A stretch of DNA of 22,262 nt from JACQWR01 sp964614365 (lineage in GTDB: Bacteria > Desulfobacterota > Syntrophia > Syntrophales > JACQWR01): assembly GCA_964614365.1 (NCBI GenBank), contig CAZTLA010000030.1, forward strand, positions 1-22,262, read 5' to 3'. Below the pieces are notes generated by a model. That model was not told the DNA's origin. It was given only the letters and a program-made list of their open reading frames with translations, and did not search any database. Both the position numbers and the translations under genes were made by a program. Positions 1 to 7,807 of the stretch are shown piece after piece. How positions within the stretch are numbered: position 1 is the stretch's first letter; every line of letters begins with the position of its first letter.

Positions 1-2
1 AT

Positions 3-94
3 TCCCCACAAATCCTTTGGGCTTCCACTTGGGGCGCGAATATGCTAAAAGTGGCGGCGTGCAAAAAAGCAATTACCGTGAGGGAGGAAGAATA
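3..94 (+). CDS. Possible C-terminal tail of an upstream gene (partial)
   Basis: A reading frame is open from the left edge and ends in TAA directly before the ATG of the aldolase gene, a TAATG arrangement typical of translationally coupled operon genes. The visible tail ends in VREEE, and the aldolase ribosome binding site would lie inside it. I do not recognise the protein, and 30 codons are too few to show that the frame is coding. If real, this operon starts upstream of the window. Confidence 0.25.
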
Positions 95-886
95 ATGGAT
101 TGGGGAATGGAAAATCGAATGTCGCAGTTGTTGCAATCAGACGGGCGCTGTTTTTTTCTGCCCATCGATCACGGCTACTTTCAGGGGCCTACAACCTGCC
201 TGGAGAAGCCGGGTGAAACGATCAAACCGCTTTTGCCTTACTGTGACGCACTCTTCGTAACGCGGGGCGTGCTGCGATCGGCCGTGCCTCCCGCGAACAG
301 CAAGCCGGTCATCCTCAGGGTATCGGGCGGGACCAGCATAATCGGCAAGGATCTGGGTGATGAACGCATTACCACGTCCATTGAGGAGATACTGCGCCTC
401 AATGCGACGGCGGTGGGTGTGTCTATCTTCGTGGGCAGTGAGTACGAACGGGAAACGCTCCTGAACCTTACGTCAATCGTCAATGAGTGTGAGCGTTACG
501 GGATTCCCGTCATGGCGGTAACCGCCGTGGGGAAGGAGCTGGAGAAACGGGACGCCCGCTACCTTGCCCTGAGCTGCCGCATTGCCGCCGAACTGGGCGC
601 ACGGGTCGTAAAGACCTACTGGTGTGAAAACTTTGAAAAGGTCGTAAACGGTTGTCCTGTCCCCGTGGTCATGGCCGGCGGTCCCCGGTGTGAAACGGAG
701 CGGGAAGTCTTCGAATTCGTTCACGACGGCATAGCGAGGGGAGCCGTCGGTCTCAACCTGGGACGCAATGTCTGGCAGAACCGGCGCCCGGTCGCCATGA
801 TGCGGGCGCTCAGGGCGATCATCCATGAAAACGTCGGCGTTGACGAGGCCGATGATATGTACCGGCGCGTGAGCCAGGGGAAATAA
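95..886 (+). CDS. DhnA/LsrF-type class I aldolase family protein
   Basis: The 263-residue protein resembles the DhnA-type class I aldolases: archaeal-type fructose-bisphosphate aldolase, LsrF, and 2-amino-3,7-dideoxy-threo-hept-6-ulosonate synthase. These are cytoplasmic TIM-barrel enzymes that form a Schiff base with the substrate. Visible marks are LPIDHG at residues 22-27, the likely Schiff-base lysine K173 in ARVVKTYW, MAGGPR at 193-198, and the phosphate-binding end GLNLGRNVWQ at 219-228. The length suits the family. I chose ATG 95 because GGGAGG lies just upstream; an in-frame start at 17 has no such site. The dehydrogenase gene follows after 36 bp in the same direction, which suggests a shared sugar-phosphate or aldol pathway. 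The exact substrate cannot be read from the sequence. Confidence 0.88.
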   Translation: MDWGMENRMSQLLQSDGRCFFLPIDHGYFQGPTTCLEKPGETIKPLLPYCDALFVTRGVLRSAVPPANSKPVILRVSGGTSIIGKDLGDERITTSIEEILRLNATAVGVSIFVGSEYERETLLNLTSIVNECERYGIPVMAVTAVGKELEKRDARYLALSCRIAAELGARVVKTYWCENFEKVVNGCPVPVVMAGGPRCETEREVFEFVHDGIARGAVGLNLGRNVWQNRRPVAMMRALRAIIHENVGVDEADDMYRRVSQGK

Positions 887-922
887 GACGGCTCCGCAAA
901 AAGGCCATAGGGAGAGAAGGCG

Positions 923-1978
923 ATGCGCGTTGCCATGTATTATAATAACCGGGATATCCGGATCGAGGAGATGCCGGCGCCGGGCGTCGGTCCCGGCGAG
1001 ATCCTGGTCAAGGTCATGGCGAGCGGCATCTGCGGCAGCGATGTGCTGGAGTGGTACCGTCTGCGCAAGGCGCCTCTTGTTCTGGGACATGAAATCGCCG
1101 GAGTCATCGCGGAGACAGGGGCGGGCGTGGAGCAGTACCGGACCGGCATGCGCGTGTTCGTTTCCCACCACGTTCCCTGCAACGTCTGTCACTACTGTCT
1201 AAGCGGTCATCATACCGCCTGCGAAACCCTGCATACCACCAATTACGATCCCGGCGGATTCGCCGAATACCTCCGGGTGCCGCGACTGAACGTGGACCGC
1301 GGCGTATTTGTCCTGCCGGAGGAGGTTTCCTTCGAAGATGCGGTTTTCATCGAACCGCTCGCCTGCGTGGTGCGCGGCCAGAGAAACGCGGGCCTTAAGC
1401 CCGGCCAATCGGTGCTCATTCTGGGCAGCGGCATTTCCGGCATGCTCCATCTCCTTCTTGCCCGCGCTCTGGGAGTGGGGCGGATCGTCATGACGGATGT
1501 GAGCGAGTACCGCCTCTCGCTGGCGAGGGCATTCGGGGCTGATGCGGCGCTCGATGCACGGGAGGACATTCCGAGACGCCTGCGGGAACTCAATGGAGGC
1601 AGGCTTGCCGATGCCGTGATCGTCTGTACCGGCGCCGCCTCCGCGTTCAAACAGGCCCTTCAGTCCGTCGACCGCGGGGGAACGGTCCTCTGCTTCGCCA
1701 CCACGGAACCGGGCGTGGACATCCCCGTGCCCATCAACGAATTCTGGCGCAACGAAATACGGCTGATACCCTCCTACGGAAACAGCCCGCTCGACGCAAC
1801 CGTGGCCATAGAACTCATCCGTGCCGACCGCGTCTCGGTAGGCCGGTTGATCACCCATAGACTGCCGATCGAGGGGGCGGGCGCCGGTTTCCGCCTTGTG
1901 GCCGCGGGTGGGGAGTCCATGAAGGTTATTATCGAACCGCAGTCTGATAAACAATATGCAGGGAGGGCAGGGACATGA
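923..1978 (+). CDS. Zinc-dependent medium-chain alcohol/polyol dehydrogenase
   Basis: This 351-residue protein is a zinc-containing MDR dehydrogenase of the sorbitol/threonine dehydrogenase type, a cytoplasmic enzyme that oxidises a secondary alcohol with NAD(P). The catalytic zinc ligands are C37 in GICGSD and H56-E57 in the GHEIAG motif, with E144 in FIEPLAC. The structural-zinc cluster is complete: C86, C89, C92 and C100. The Rossmann glycine motif is LGSGISG at about 167-173. The acidic D192 after the next strand favours NAD over NADP (inference). ATG 923 follows GGAGAGAAGG. The stop overlaps the start of the nitroreductase gene by 4 bp (ATGA), so the two are translationally coupled. The substrate is unknown; polyol, threonine-like and simple alcohol substrates are all possible. 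Confidence 0.92.
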   Translation: MRVAMYYNNRDIRIEEMPAPGVGPGEILVKVMASGICGSDVLEWYRLRKAPLVLGHEIAGVIAETGAGVEQYRTGMRVFVSHHVPCNVCHYCLSGHHTACETLHTTNYDPGGFAEYLRVPRLNVDRGVFVLPEEVSFEDAVFIEPLACVVRGQRNAGLKPGQSVLILGSGISGMLHLLLARALGVGRIVMTDVSEYRLSLARAFGADAALDAREDIPRRLRELNGGRLADAVIVCTGAASAFKQALQSVDRGGTVLCFATTEPGVDIPVPINEFWRNEIRLIPSYGNSPLDATVAIELIRADRVSVGRLITHRLPIEGAGAGFRLVAAGGESMKVIIEPQSDKQYAGRAGT

Positions 1979-2556
1979 TGCTGAAAGAACTGGTATTGAA
2001 GAACAGGAGTTGCCGACGCTTTTATGAGGATCATGCGGTGGGATGCGACGTGCTGGAGGAACTGGCGGATCTGGCGCGCCATGCGGCATCGGCGGGAAAC
2101 AAGCAGCCGCTCAAATATGTGCTGTCCTGCGAGCCGGCAAACAATGAGTTGATCTTTCGGAACCTGGCCTGGGCCGGGTATCTCACGGACTGGCCCGGGC
2201 CGTCGGCGGGGGAGCGGCCGTCCGCCCACATCATTGTCCTGGGCGACACGGAGATTGCCCCGTCGTTCAGTTGCGATCACGGCATTGCGGCGCAAACCAT
2301 CGTCCTCGGCGCACGGGAAAAAGGCCTTGCCGGCTGTATAATCTCCAACATCAGGCGGGATGAACTGCGCGCCGCCCTGCGCATCCCCGCGCGCTACGAG
2401 ATACTCTTGGCCATTGCTCTCGGCAAACCGAAGGAACAGGTCGTCATCGAACCAATGGGAGCCGATGGCGACGTAAAGTACTGGCGCGACAAGGGTGCCG
2501 TCCACCATGTGCCAAAAAGGTCTCTGCGGGAGCTGCTCGTCGGGCCATTTTCCTAA
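1975..2556 (+). CDS. Nitroreductase-family FMN oxidoreductase
   Basis: The 193-residue protein begins with the nitroreductase pattern LVLKNRSCRRF, in which the Arg-Arg pair contacts the FMN phosphate in this family. It continues with RHAASAGNKQP and a C-terminal half containing ILLAIALGKPKE, a common family segment. Family members are homodimeric FMN enzymes that reduce nitro groups, quinones or other acceptors with NAD(P)H. The native substrate is usually unknown. The start overlaps the dehydrogenase stop, and GGGAGGGCAGG lies upstream. A second ATG at 1978 is equally usable and would shorten the protein by one residue. Being last in the operon, it may re-oxidise a cofactor or act on the pathway product, but this is only an inference. 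Confidence 0.88.
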   Translation: MMLKELVLKNRSCRRFYEDHAVGCDVLEELADLARHAASAGNKQPLKYVLSCEPANNELIFRNLAWAGYLTDWPGPSAGERPSAHIIVLGDTEIAPSFSCDHGIAAQTIVLGAREKGLAGCIISNIRRDELRAALRIPARYEILLAIALGKPKEQVVIEPMGADGDVKYWRDKGAVHHVPKRSLRELLVGPFS

Positions 2557-2635
2557 GCGCCCAGCATGGGGGGTGGGATAAGACCTCGTTTTTCGGCTTG
2601 GGGAGGAAAAGAGATCCGGCGTTCGGTTCATCCTA

Positions 2636-3946
2636 TCATTTTGCTGTTCCCGGCGGGACGCCGTTATGTTCCTCCATCTTAACCTTCACGATTCTCTGGG
2701 CGACCATTTCCACGACCCGTAATTTCCTGTCTTCCATCTCCAATGTATCTCCCGTATGGGGTATCCTCTGGAGATGGGTCACGATAAAGCCGCCCAGTGT
2801 CTCGTATTCAGGCGATTCCGGAATTGCGATCGTGTAATCCTCCCACAGATCCTTTATGCTTATGGAGGCATCAATTATCAACGAACCGTCGCCAAGCCGG
2901 ATAACAGGGCTTTCGGTGTCATATTCGTCCCGGATTTCGCCCACAATTTCTTCCAGCAGGTCCTCCAGCGTCACCAGTCCCGTGACTGCGCCGTATTCAT
3001 CTATGACAATGGCCATGTGAACCCGCTTTTTTTGCATTTCCCGAAGAAGGATGCTTATCTTCATGGTTTCGGGAATAAAAAAGGGCGACTTAATGATTTT
3101 ATGTATCTCCACGCTGCCCGTCTTCGAGAACATATCGTAAAAGTCTTTTGCAAAGAGAACTCCCCGGATATCGTTTATATCCCTGCCGGTAACGGGATAG
3201 CGGGAAAATTTCTCCTCGGTGACAATGGCTTTAACCTCATCCGCAGACAGGTGTATTCCAATAGTCACCATCTGGGGAGACGGTCTCATTACTTCTTTAA
3301 CGGATGTATCGGTAAACTCAAAAACGCTGTGAATAAGCTCTTTCTCATCGGGCTCAAAGATGCCCCTCTCACCGCCCTCCTCGATAAGAAGCTTCAATTC
3401 TTCCTCGGTAATGGACGCCCGTTCAGTGAAGGCCTTCCTGCCGAAGGGTTTCAGCAACAGGTTGGTGCTTGCGGTGAGCAGGCTGACGAAGACAGCCATT
3501 ATCTTTGAAAACTTCTCGATCACCGGAGCAGTGGCCAGACCGACAACCTCAGGATTGGAGAAGGCAAGGGATTTGGGAATCAACTCTCCGAATACGAGAG
3601 AAAAATACGTAATGACCACGACCACAATGCCTATGGCCAGCGCCTCGCTGGAGGCGGCTACAACAGGAATAGGGACGCTCTTCAAAAGAGGCTTGATGAC
3701 CTCGATTGCAGCAGCGCCGCCTATCGCGGAAGCCAGGGCGCCTGTCAGGGTAACGCCGAGCTGGATCGTGGCAAGGAATCTATCCGGTGATTTTCGCAGT
3801 TTGTCCAAGATAGCGGCATTTTTCCTTCCCTCCTCCATCAGTTGCTTGAGGCGCATCCTTCGGATGGTGACCACCGCGATCTCGGAGGCGGCAAAAAAGC
3901 CGTTTAGGGAAATAAAAACCGCTATCAGCATTATCTCAAGCCACAT
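2636..3946 (-). CDS. CorC/HlyC-family (CNNM-type) membrane protein with CBS domains
   Basis: The protein has three parts typical of the CNNM/CorC family. First is an N-terminal DUF21 membrane domain of roughly 170 residues, with the start WLEIMLIAVFISLNGFFAAS and the family segment FFAASEIAVV. Then comes a CBS pair in the middle, with SRYPVTG and MAIVIDEYGAVTGLVTLEDL. Last is a C-terminal CorC_HlyC domain. Such proteins act in the inner membrane in magnesium or cobalt homeostasis or efflux. I placed the start at the ATG at 3946 because GGAGGAG lies about 12 bases upstream. In-frame ATGs at 3967 and 3976 would add 7 or 10 residues. The gene converges with the nitroreductase operon over a 79-bp gap in which I see no clear terminator. 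Confidence 0.9.
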   Translation of the reverse strand: MWLEIMLIAVFISLNGFFAASEIAVVTIRRMRLKQLMEEGRKNAAILDKLRKSPDRFLATIQLGVTLTGALASAIGGAAAIEVIKPLLKSVPIPVVAASSEALAIGIVVVVITYFSLVFGELIPKSLAFSNPEVVGLATAPVIEKFSKIMAVFVSLLTASTNLLLKPFGRKAFTERASITEEELKLLIEEGGERGIFEPDEKELIHSVFEFTDTSVKEVMRPSPQMVTIGIHLSADEVKAIVTEEKFSRYPVTGRDINDIRGVLFAKDFYDMFSKTGSVEIHKIIKSPFFIPETMKISILLREMQKKRVHMAIVIDEYGAVTGLVTLEDLLEEIVGEIRDEYDTESPVIRLGDGSLIIDASISIKDLWEDYTIAIPESPEYETLGGFIVTHLQRIPHTGDTLEMEDRKLRVVEMVAQRIVKVKMEEHNGVPPGTAK

Positions 3947-3992
3947 GGTTAAATTTGACTCCTCCATTTGTTGCACGTTGCGCTATGCAAGA

Positions 3993-4021
3993 CTTCTAAC
4001 CCTGCCGGTATGTTTTGTCAA
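3993..4021 (-). promoter_or_regulatory. Sigma-70-like promoter for the CorC-type gene
   Basis: On the minus strand a perfect TTGACA (4016-4021) and TAGAAG (3993-3998, 4 of 6 to TATAAT) are separated by exactly 17 bp. They lie 47 bp upstream of the chosen ATG. The gene therefore probably has its own promoter, separate from the nickel transporter operon upstream. Confidence 0.6.
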
Positions 4022-4055
4022 TATAGTATTGTCCTTATCCTCCGGCGCCCGATAT

Positions 4056-4796
4056 TTATGCCCTGCATTTCTGGAGAGACAGAGGCAGCTCAAGATTGTT
4101 TTCTTCTAGCAACACTCTGTCGGAGAGCAATGCTTCCGTCGGCCCGTCGGCTGCTATTCGTCCTTTTCTTATAAGAAGGCATCTCCGGCAAACATCCAAA
4201 ATCAGGTCAAGATCGTGTGAAGCGATGATCTTCGTGTGTTCAAAGCAATTTAACAGATTAATGAGCTTTCGCCGGGACTTCGGATCGAGATTCGAGGCGG
4301 GCTCGTCCATAACAAGGATGTCCGGGTGCATGGCGATGACGGCGGCAATCGCCACGGCGCTCTTCTGCCCGCTGGACAGATGGTGCGGCGGCTTGTCCTT
4401 GAGAGGGGTGCAACCGACCGTGGCGAGAGCCTGATCGACGCTTTCCCCGACCAGTTCAGGACTCATGCCCATATTCAGCGGGCCGAAGGCGACATCCTCA
4501 TAGACGGTCGGCATAAAAAGCTGGTCATCGGGATTCTGGAAAACCAGCCCCACTTTTTTTCTGATTTCCTGGCGGGTCCGGTTGTCAAGCCGGGAATCGC
4601 CGATATTGATGATGCCTTTCGCGGGCAGAAGATAACCGTTCATGTGCATAAGAAGCGTTGATTTGCCCGCCCCGTTGGCCCCCACGATTCCCACCGATTC
4701 ACCGTGGGAAATCCTGAACGAAAGGCCGTTCAGCGCGGCGGTGCCGTCGGGATAGCTGAAATGAACGTCTTGAAATTCAACGATATGATGGCTCAT
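4056..4796 (-). CDS. nikO: ECF-type nickel transporter ATP-binding subunit (NikO/CbiO)
   Basis: The 246-residue ABC ATPase energises the metal transporter from the cytoplasmic side. It has Walker A GANGAGKST at 39-47, the Q-loop in FQNPDDQLF (Q87), signature LSSGQ at 140-144, Walker B LVMDEP at 161-166 and the H-loop in ASHD (H194). The FQNPDDQLF segment is typical of EcfA/CbiO ATPases. The ATG at 4796 overlaps the end of nikQ by 4 bp, so the genes are coupled; the open frame continues upstream but only as an overlap with nikQ. Nickel rather than cobalt is inferred from the nikR gene at the head of the cluster. Confidence 0.93.
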   Translation of the reverse strand: MSHHIVEFQDVHFSYPDGTAALNGLSFRISHGESVGIVGANGAGKSTLLMHMNGYLLPAKGIINIGDSRLDNRTRQEIRKKVGLVFQNPDDQLFMPTVYEDVAFGPLNMGMSPELVGESVDQALATVGCTPLKDKPPHHLSSGQKSAVAIAAVIAMHPDILVMDEPASNLDPKSRRKLINLLNCFEHTKIIASHDLDLILDVCRRCLLIRKGRIAADGPTEALLSDRVLLEENNLELPLSLQKCRA

Positions 4797-5602
4797 CGAA
4801 GCAGCTCCTGCGCAAAGCGACCGATCTCTTCGGTGACGGGAAAAAAACGGAAGACGACGAGGAACAGGATCATCGTTGCCATGAAGGCCATGTCGGTCAC
4901 GGCGATACGGCATTCCCGGAGACTGGGCATGTCTCCCTGGAACCCGCGCGAAAGCATGGCGTAGTAAATCCTTTCGGCGCGATCCACCGTTCTCAGGAAG
5001 AGAATGCCGATCAGGCGCACGAACACCTTCATGCCCGTACCGCGCTTGCCGAATGACCGCATGTCCCGCGCGCGGCCGATTCGCATCGCTTCCTCCAGGA
5101 GAACAAAAAGATAACGATACAGGAAGAGAAGCTGCGAAACAAAGAGCGACGGGAAGCCGAGCTGTCTGAGTGCATGGCAGATGCCGGGAAACGACGTTGT
5201 CGCAATGAGCAGAATCGCCATACTGACCGTAAGCGCGAATTTCAGGAGAATCGAAAAAAAAGAAATGCACCCGGCCGAGACGGATATCCCCGCAATGACG
5301 GCAACCGTTCGGGTATCCAGGAAGGGGTTAAAGATGCCGATGAAGATTGCGAAGGGCGAAACAAGCAACACCTTCTTGACGACGAACAGGACGGGGATTT
5401 CGCCGATGGTCATGAGCAATACCGGGAAGAGAAAGAAGGGGATCAGTCTGGCGACCTCGTACTTGGGAAAGGAAATGACGGTGAACAGGAACAGGAGGGT
5501 GGCAATAACTTTTACCCTCGGATCAAGGTGGTGCACACAGGTGTTCTGATAGGAGAGACGGTCAAGGTGGCCGATATTGAAGTATTTTTCGTCGAAAGTC
5601 AT
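4793..5602 (-). CDS. nikQ: ECF-type nickel transporter transmembrane subunit (NikQ/CbiQ)
   Basis: The 269-residue integral membrane protein matches the CbiQ/EcfT family, which couples the ATPase to the substrate-binding membrane subunit. Visible marks are the N-terminal HHLDPRVKV (24-32), several hydrophobic segments between about 33 and 170, and the two cytoplasmic coupling motifs RARDMRS (177-183) and AMLSRGF (215-221), with the Ala-Arg pattern that contacts the ATPase. The start is the ATG at 5602, the only Met that begins the conserved N-terminus. The Shine-Dalgarno there is weak, and a gap of 112 bp separates it from nikMN, somewhat long for this operon. Confidence 0.92.
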   Translation of the reverse strand: MTFDEKYFNIGHLDRLSYQNTCVHHLDPRVKVIATLLFLFTVISFPKYEVARLIPFFLFPVLLMTIGEIPVLFVVKKVLLVSPFAIFIGIFNPFLDTRTVAVIAGISVSAGCISFFSILLKFALTVSMAILLIATTSFPGICHALRQLGFPSLFVSQLLFLYRYLFVLLEEAMRIGRARDMRSFGKRGTGMKVFVRLIGILFLRTVDRAERIYYAMLSRGFQGDMPSLRECRIAVTDMAFMATMILFLVVFRFFPVTEEIGRFAQELLR

Positions 5603-5714
5603 GGGTCCGTTCCGGGGAAGAGACGCCGCGGTTATGGCGGCACATTGCGCGCGTGTATACCAAAATCCCGGTAAGAAAGCGAGGACACTTTCCTGTCGGG
5701 TTGCTGCGCCGCCG

Positions 5715-6755
5715 TTAACCCTGTTTTCGCCGGACAGCCCTGATTCCCATGCCGGTGAGCACGATCGTGCCGAGGACGATGGCAGCTCCAAGGATACCGG
5801 AGACGGAGGCGCCGGGATCGATTCCCGGCCAGGAAGATGGCGCGCCTTCCTTTTTTGTCGCTTTTCCCTCCGACTTGAAGTGGTAATCGGGAAGGAATGC
5901 CGTCTTATCCTGGAAGCCCTTGAGTGCGCGCGCAATCCCCTGCTCCTGTTCCGACAGCGTGCCCTTGCCCGTGACCTTTTCGATGGACCACTCCAGGCCG
6001 TCAGGATGCGTGGAAGCGAACCAGGAAAGAGCGCCGCCCGTGATGACTGCCGACAGGAAGAAGGCAATCAATACCTTCTTCAACGAAACCCCTTCGCCAA
6101 GAGGGAGGACCGCGGCGCTGCTTTCGAGGATCTCCGGCCTGGCGCTGCGCACATAGTTGATGACGCCGGCGGTTACGAAACCTTCAACGATGCCGATCGC
6201 CAGGTGGATCGGCTGCATCAGCAGGATGAAGGTGCGAAAGGGCAATTCGCTCTTGCCGGAGAGGAGGGTCTCCATGACGACGGAAAAAGCGCCGAACTGC
6301 AAAGCCGCGACGGCGCTTACCAGCGATGCAACCAGGATGCGTCCCGGATTTTTACCGTTTCCAGCCAGTGGTTTATAGACGAGCGGATAAACAAGGAAGC
6401 AGGGATAGAAGCCCAGGTTCCAGATGTTGCAGCCGAGGGCGAGCAGTCCGCCGTCGGCAAAGAAGAGCGCCTGGACCGTCAGGACGGAAGCCATGACGAG
6501 GAAGGCCGCAGAGGGACCGAGGATGATGGCAAGGATCATCCCGCCGCCCAGGTGTCCGCTCGATCCCGTCCCGGGGATCGTAAAATTGATCATTTGTGCA
6601 GCGAAGATGAAGGCGCCAAGGACCCCCATCAAGGGGATCAGCTTGTCGTCGATCTGCCGGTTCAGCTTCTTCGATGCATATCCGCTTGCCGCTAGTGTCC
6701 CGGCCCAAAAGGTCGTCCCTACGGTAGGGGAAAGTAACGCATCCGCCATGTGCAT
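5715..6755 (-). CDS. nikMN: Fused nickel ECF transporter substrate-binding subunit NikMN (CbiM plus PDGLE domain)
   Basis: The 346-residue protein starts with MHMADALLSP, the CbiM/NikM N-terminus in which the second residue (H2) ligates the metal. A further conserved histidine lies in SSGHLGGG (H68). Six or so hydrophobic segments fill residues 10-205. After a linker comes a NikN-like part: a membrane segment (about 228-246), PDGLEWS at 251-257, a periplasmic stretch and a final membrane segment at about 318-340. The separate small subunit (NikN/CbiN) is thus fused, so no extra gene is missing. MADALL at 6749 is a poorer start because it would remove the metal-binding His. The gene is preceded by a candidate NikR operator. 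Confidence 0.92.
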   Translation of the reverse strand: MHMADALLSPTVGTTFWAGTLAASGYASKKLNRQIDDKLIPLMGVLGAFIFAAQMINFTIPGTGSSGHLGGGMILAIILGPSAAFLVMASVLTVQALFFADGGLLALGCNIWNLGFYPCFLVYPLVYKPLAGNGKNPGRILVASLVSAVAALQFGAFSVVMETLLSGKSELPFRTFILLMQPIHLAIGIVEGFVTAGVINYVRSARPEILESSAAVLPLGEGVSLKKVLIAFFLSAVITGGALSWFASTHPDGLEWSIEKVTGKGTLSEQEQGIARALKGFQDKTAFLPDYHFKSEGKATKKEGAPSSWPGIDPGASVSGILGAAIVLGTIVLTGMGIRAVRRKQG

Positions 6756-6790
6756 GATTGGTTTGCTCCGTCGTTCCTCGATCGTAAACA

Positions 6791-6817
6791 GTGTTATGAA
6801 ATACGATTTCGTGCTAC
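6791..6817 (-). promoter_or_regulatory. Candidate NikR operator upstream of nikMN
   Basis: Read on the plus strand, GTGTTAT (6791-6797) and GTGCTAC (6811-6817) are direct repeats. Each differs in one base from GTGTTAC, and they are separated by 13 bp. The same word and spacing occur in front of nikR. The 13-bp spacer here is itself a small palindrome, GAAATACGATTTC. The site lies between nikR and nikMN, so nikMN is probably controlled separately as well as with nikR. Confidence 0.6.
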
Positions 6818-6833
6818 CGTTAATGAAAAAAAA

Positions 6834-7250
6834 TTACCTCAGATCCTTGCCGGTTGTCGTTACGGTAAGTTTCCCGTGCTTCACTCCCTTGGTTCCTATC
6901 AACCGGTCGGCTATGGCCTTTATGTCTTTTGCCTTGCCTTTCACGACAATTACCTCGAGGCAGTTGTGCCCGTCAATGTGTATATGCATGGAGGATATGA
7001 TGGAATGATGGTAATGATGCTGTAAGTCTGCAAGGGTATCAGGCAACTCTCGCATGTCGTGTGAGTAGACGATGGTGATGGTTCCCACCGTCTCCTCGGT
7101 CGATGATTCCCATTCCTCTTTTACGAGGCTGCCGCGGATGAGGTCCCTGATAGCCTCGCTCCGGTTGGAATAACCCTTTTTCCCGATAAGGGCATCAAAC
7201 CGGGCTAAGAGACTCGTTTCCAGCGATATGCCGAACCGGGTAATGGCCAC
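6834..7250 (-). CDS. nikR: Nickel-responsive transcriptional regulator NikR
   Basis: The 138-residue protein is a NikR: a ribbon-helix-helix DNA-binding domain (residues 1 to about 45, starting with the strand ITRFGISL) followed by an ACT-like nickel-binding domain. The four ligands line up with E. coli H76, H87, H89 and C95 as H78, H89, H91 and C97 (MHIHIDGHNCLEV). It represses nickel uptake when nickel is bound. The start is a GTG at 7250 with AGGAAAG upstream. It is the first gene of the nickel transporter cluster, and GTGTTAC direct repeats overlap its own promoter, which implies autoregulation. Confidence 0.95.
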   Translation of the reverse strand: MAITRFGISLETSLLARFDALIGKKGYSNRSEAIRDLIRGSLVKEEWESSTEETVGTITIVYSHDMRELPDTLADLQHHYHHSIISSMHIHIDGHNCLEVIVVKGKAKDIKAIADRLIGTKGVKHGKLTVTTTGKDLR

Positions 7251-7251
7251 A

Positions 7252-7278
7252 GTGTTACTTTCCTGAATTCCGTGTTAC
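7252..7278 (-). promoter_or_regulatory. Candidate NikR operator upstream of nikR
   Basis: Two exact copies of GTGTTAC (7252-7258 and 7272-7278, plus-strand reading) lie as direct repeats with a 13-bp spacer, directly before the GTG start of nikR. The distal copy touches the predicted -10 element. Location, spacing and the related pair before nikMN support a NikR site. The spacing and direct orientation agree with what I recall for a Geobacter NikR, while E. coli NikR uses an inverted repeat. Confidence 0.7.
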
Positions 7279-7305
7279 GATATCAAATACCCTCACGCCG
7301 GTCAA
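7277..7305 (-). promoter_or_regulatory. Sigma-70-like promoter for nikR
   Basis: On the minus strand TTGACC (7300-7305) and TATCGT (7277-7282) are 17 bp apart. The candidate NikR operator begins at the -10 element and extends downstream, the geometry expected for repression by blocking RNA polymerase. The -35 overlaps the last codons of queF, so nikR can be transcribed independently of the genes before it. Confidence 0.5.
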
Positions 7306-7757
7306 CGGAAAAGTTCCTTCCGCGGGCTATCTTTTTTTCCGCCCGTCCGCGGTTTTCCGTACTCCGCCTCCACCGTAATGCCTATTCCGCCCCGTACGGC
7401 GAAATCGGCGGTTACTTTGCACCACCGGGGGGCGAGCGCCTTGACCAGATCGTCGAGGATGACGTTCGTTACGTGTTCGTGAAAAGACCCCTCGTTGCGG
7501 AAAGACCAGAGATACAATTTCAGGGATTTGGATTCCACGACGCGCTTATCGGGGGTATACTGGATTATCAGACGGGCAAAGTCCGGCTGGCCCGTGGCGG
7601 GGCAGACGCAGGTGAACTCATCCGTTCGCAGGGTTACGACATAATCGCGGTCCGGATGATGATTGGGGAAGGTTTCCAACTTCCTTACCGGCGCGGTTAT
7701 TTCGCGATTCAGCATCGTGAGGCCCTCAAGGTCCGAACGCCATCTTTTTTTTGGCAA
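7302..7757 (-). CDS. queF: NADPH-dependent 7-cyano-7-deazaguanine reductase (preQ0 reductase)
   Basis: The 151-residue cytoplasmic enzyme reduces preQ0 to preQ1 in queuosine biosynthesis. It is the short, single-domain (type I) form. The catalytic cysteine is C52 in CVCPATGQPDF. The family NADPH-binding motif is ESKSLKLY at 75-82, and the substrate-binding FHEH contains E94. I place the start at a TTG (7757) because AAGGAGG lies 7 bases upstream and the resulting N-terminus PKKRWRSDLEGLT fits the family. The first in-frame ATG (7715) would remove these conserved residues and has no such site. The gene follows a BASS-like membrane protein by 50 bp, probably in one transcript. Confidence 0.95.
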   Translation of the reverse strand: MPKKRWRSDLEGLTMLNREITAPVRKLETFPNHHPDRDYVVTLRTDEFTCVCPATGQPDFARLIIQYTPDKRVVESKSLKLYLWSFRNEGSFHEHVTNVILDDLVKALAPRWCKVTADFAVRGGIGITVEAEYGKPRTGGKKDSPRKELFR

Positions 7758-7807
7758 TGTTCTTCCTCCTTCATGTTCGGCGGGGCAATCTCCGTGGGCA
7801 GAGTGTT

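Noticed and set aside
473..1192. Long antisense open frame across the aldolase and dehydrogenase genes
   Set aside because: It lies opposite two well-supported genes, has no recognisable protein features and is explained by codon bias in GC-rich DNA.
2557..2635. Bidirectional terminator between the converging nitroreductase and CorC-type genes
   Set aside because: No stable stem followed by a T-run was found in either direction.
5577..6695. A 372-codon plus-strand frame opposite nikMN and nikQ
   Set aside because: Its translation is low-complexity and charged with no family features, while the minus strand encodes clear CbiM and CbiQ proteins.
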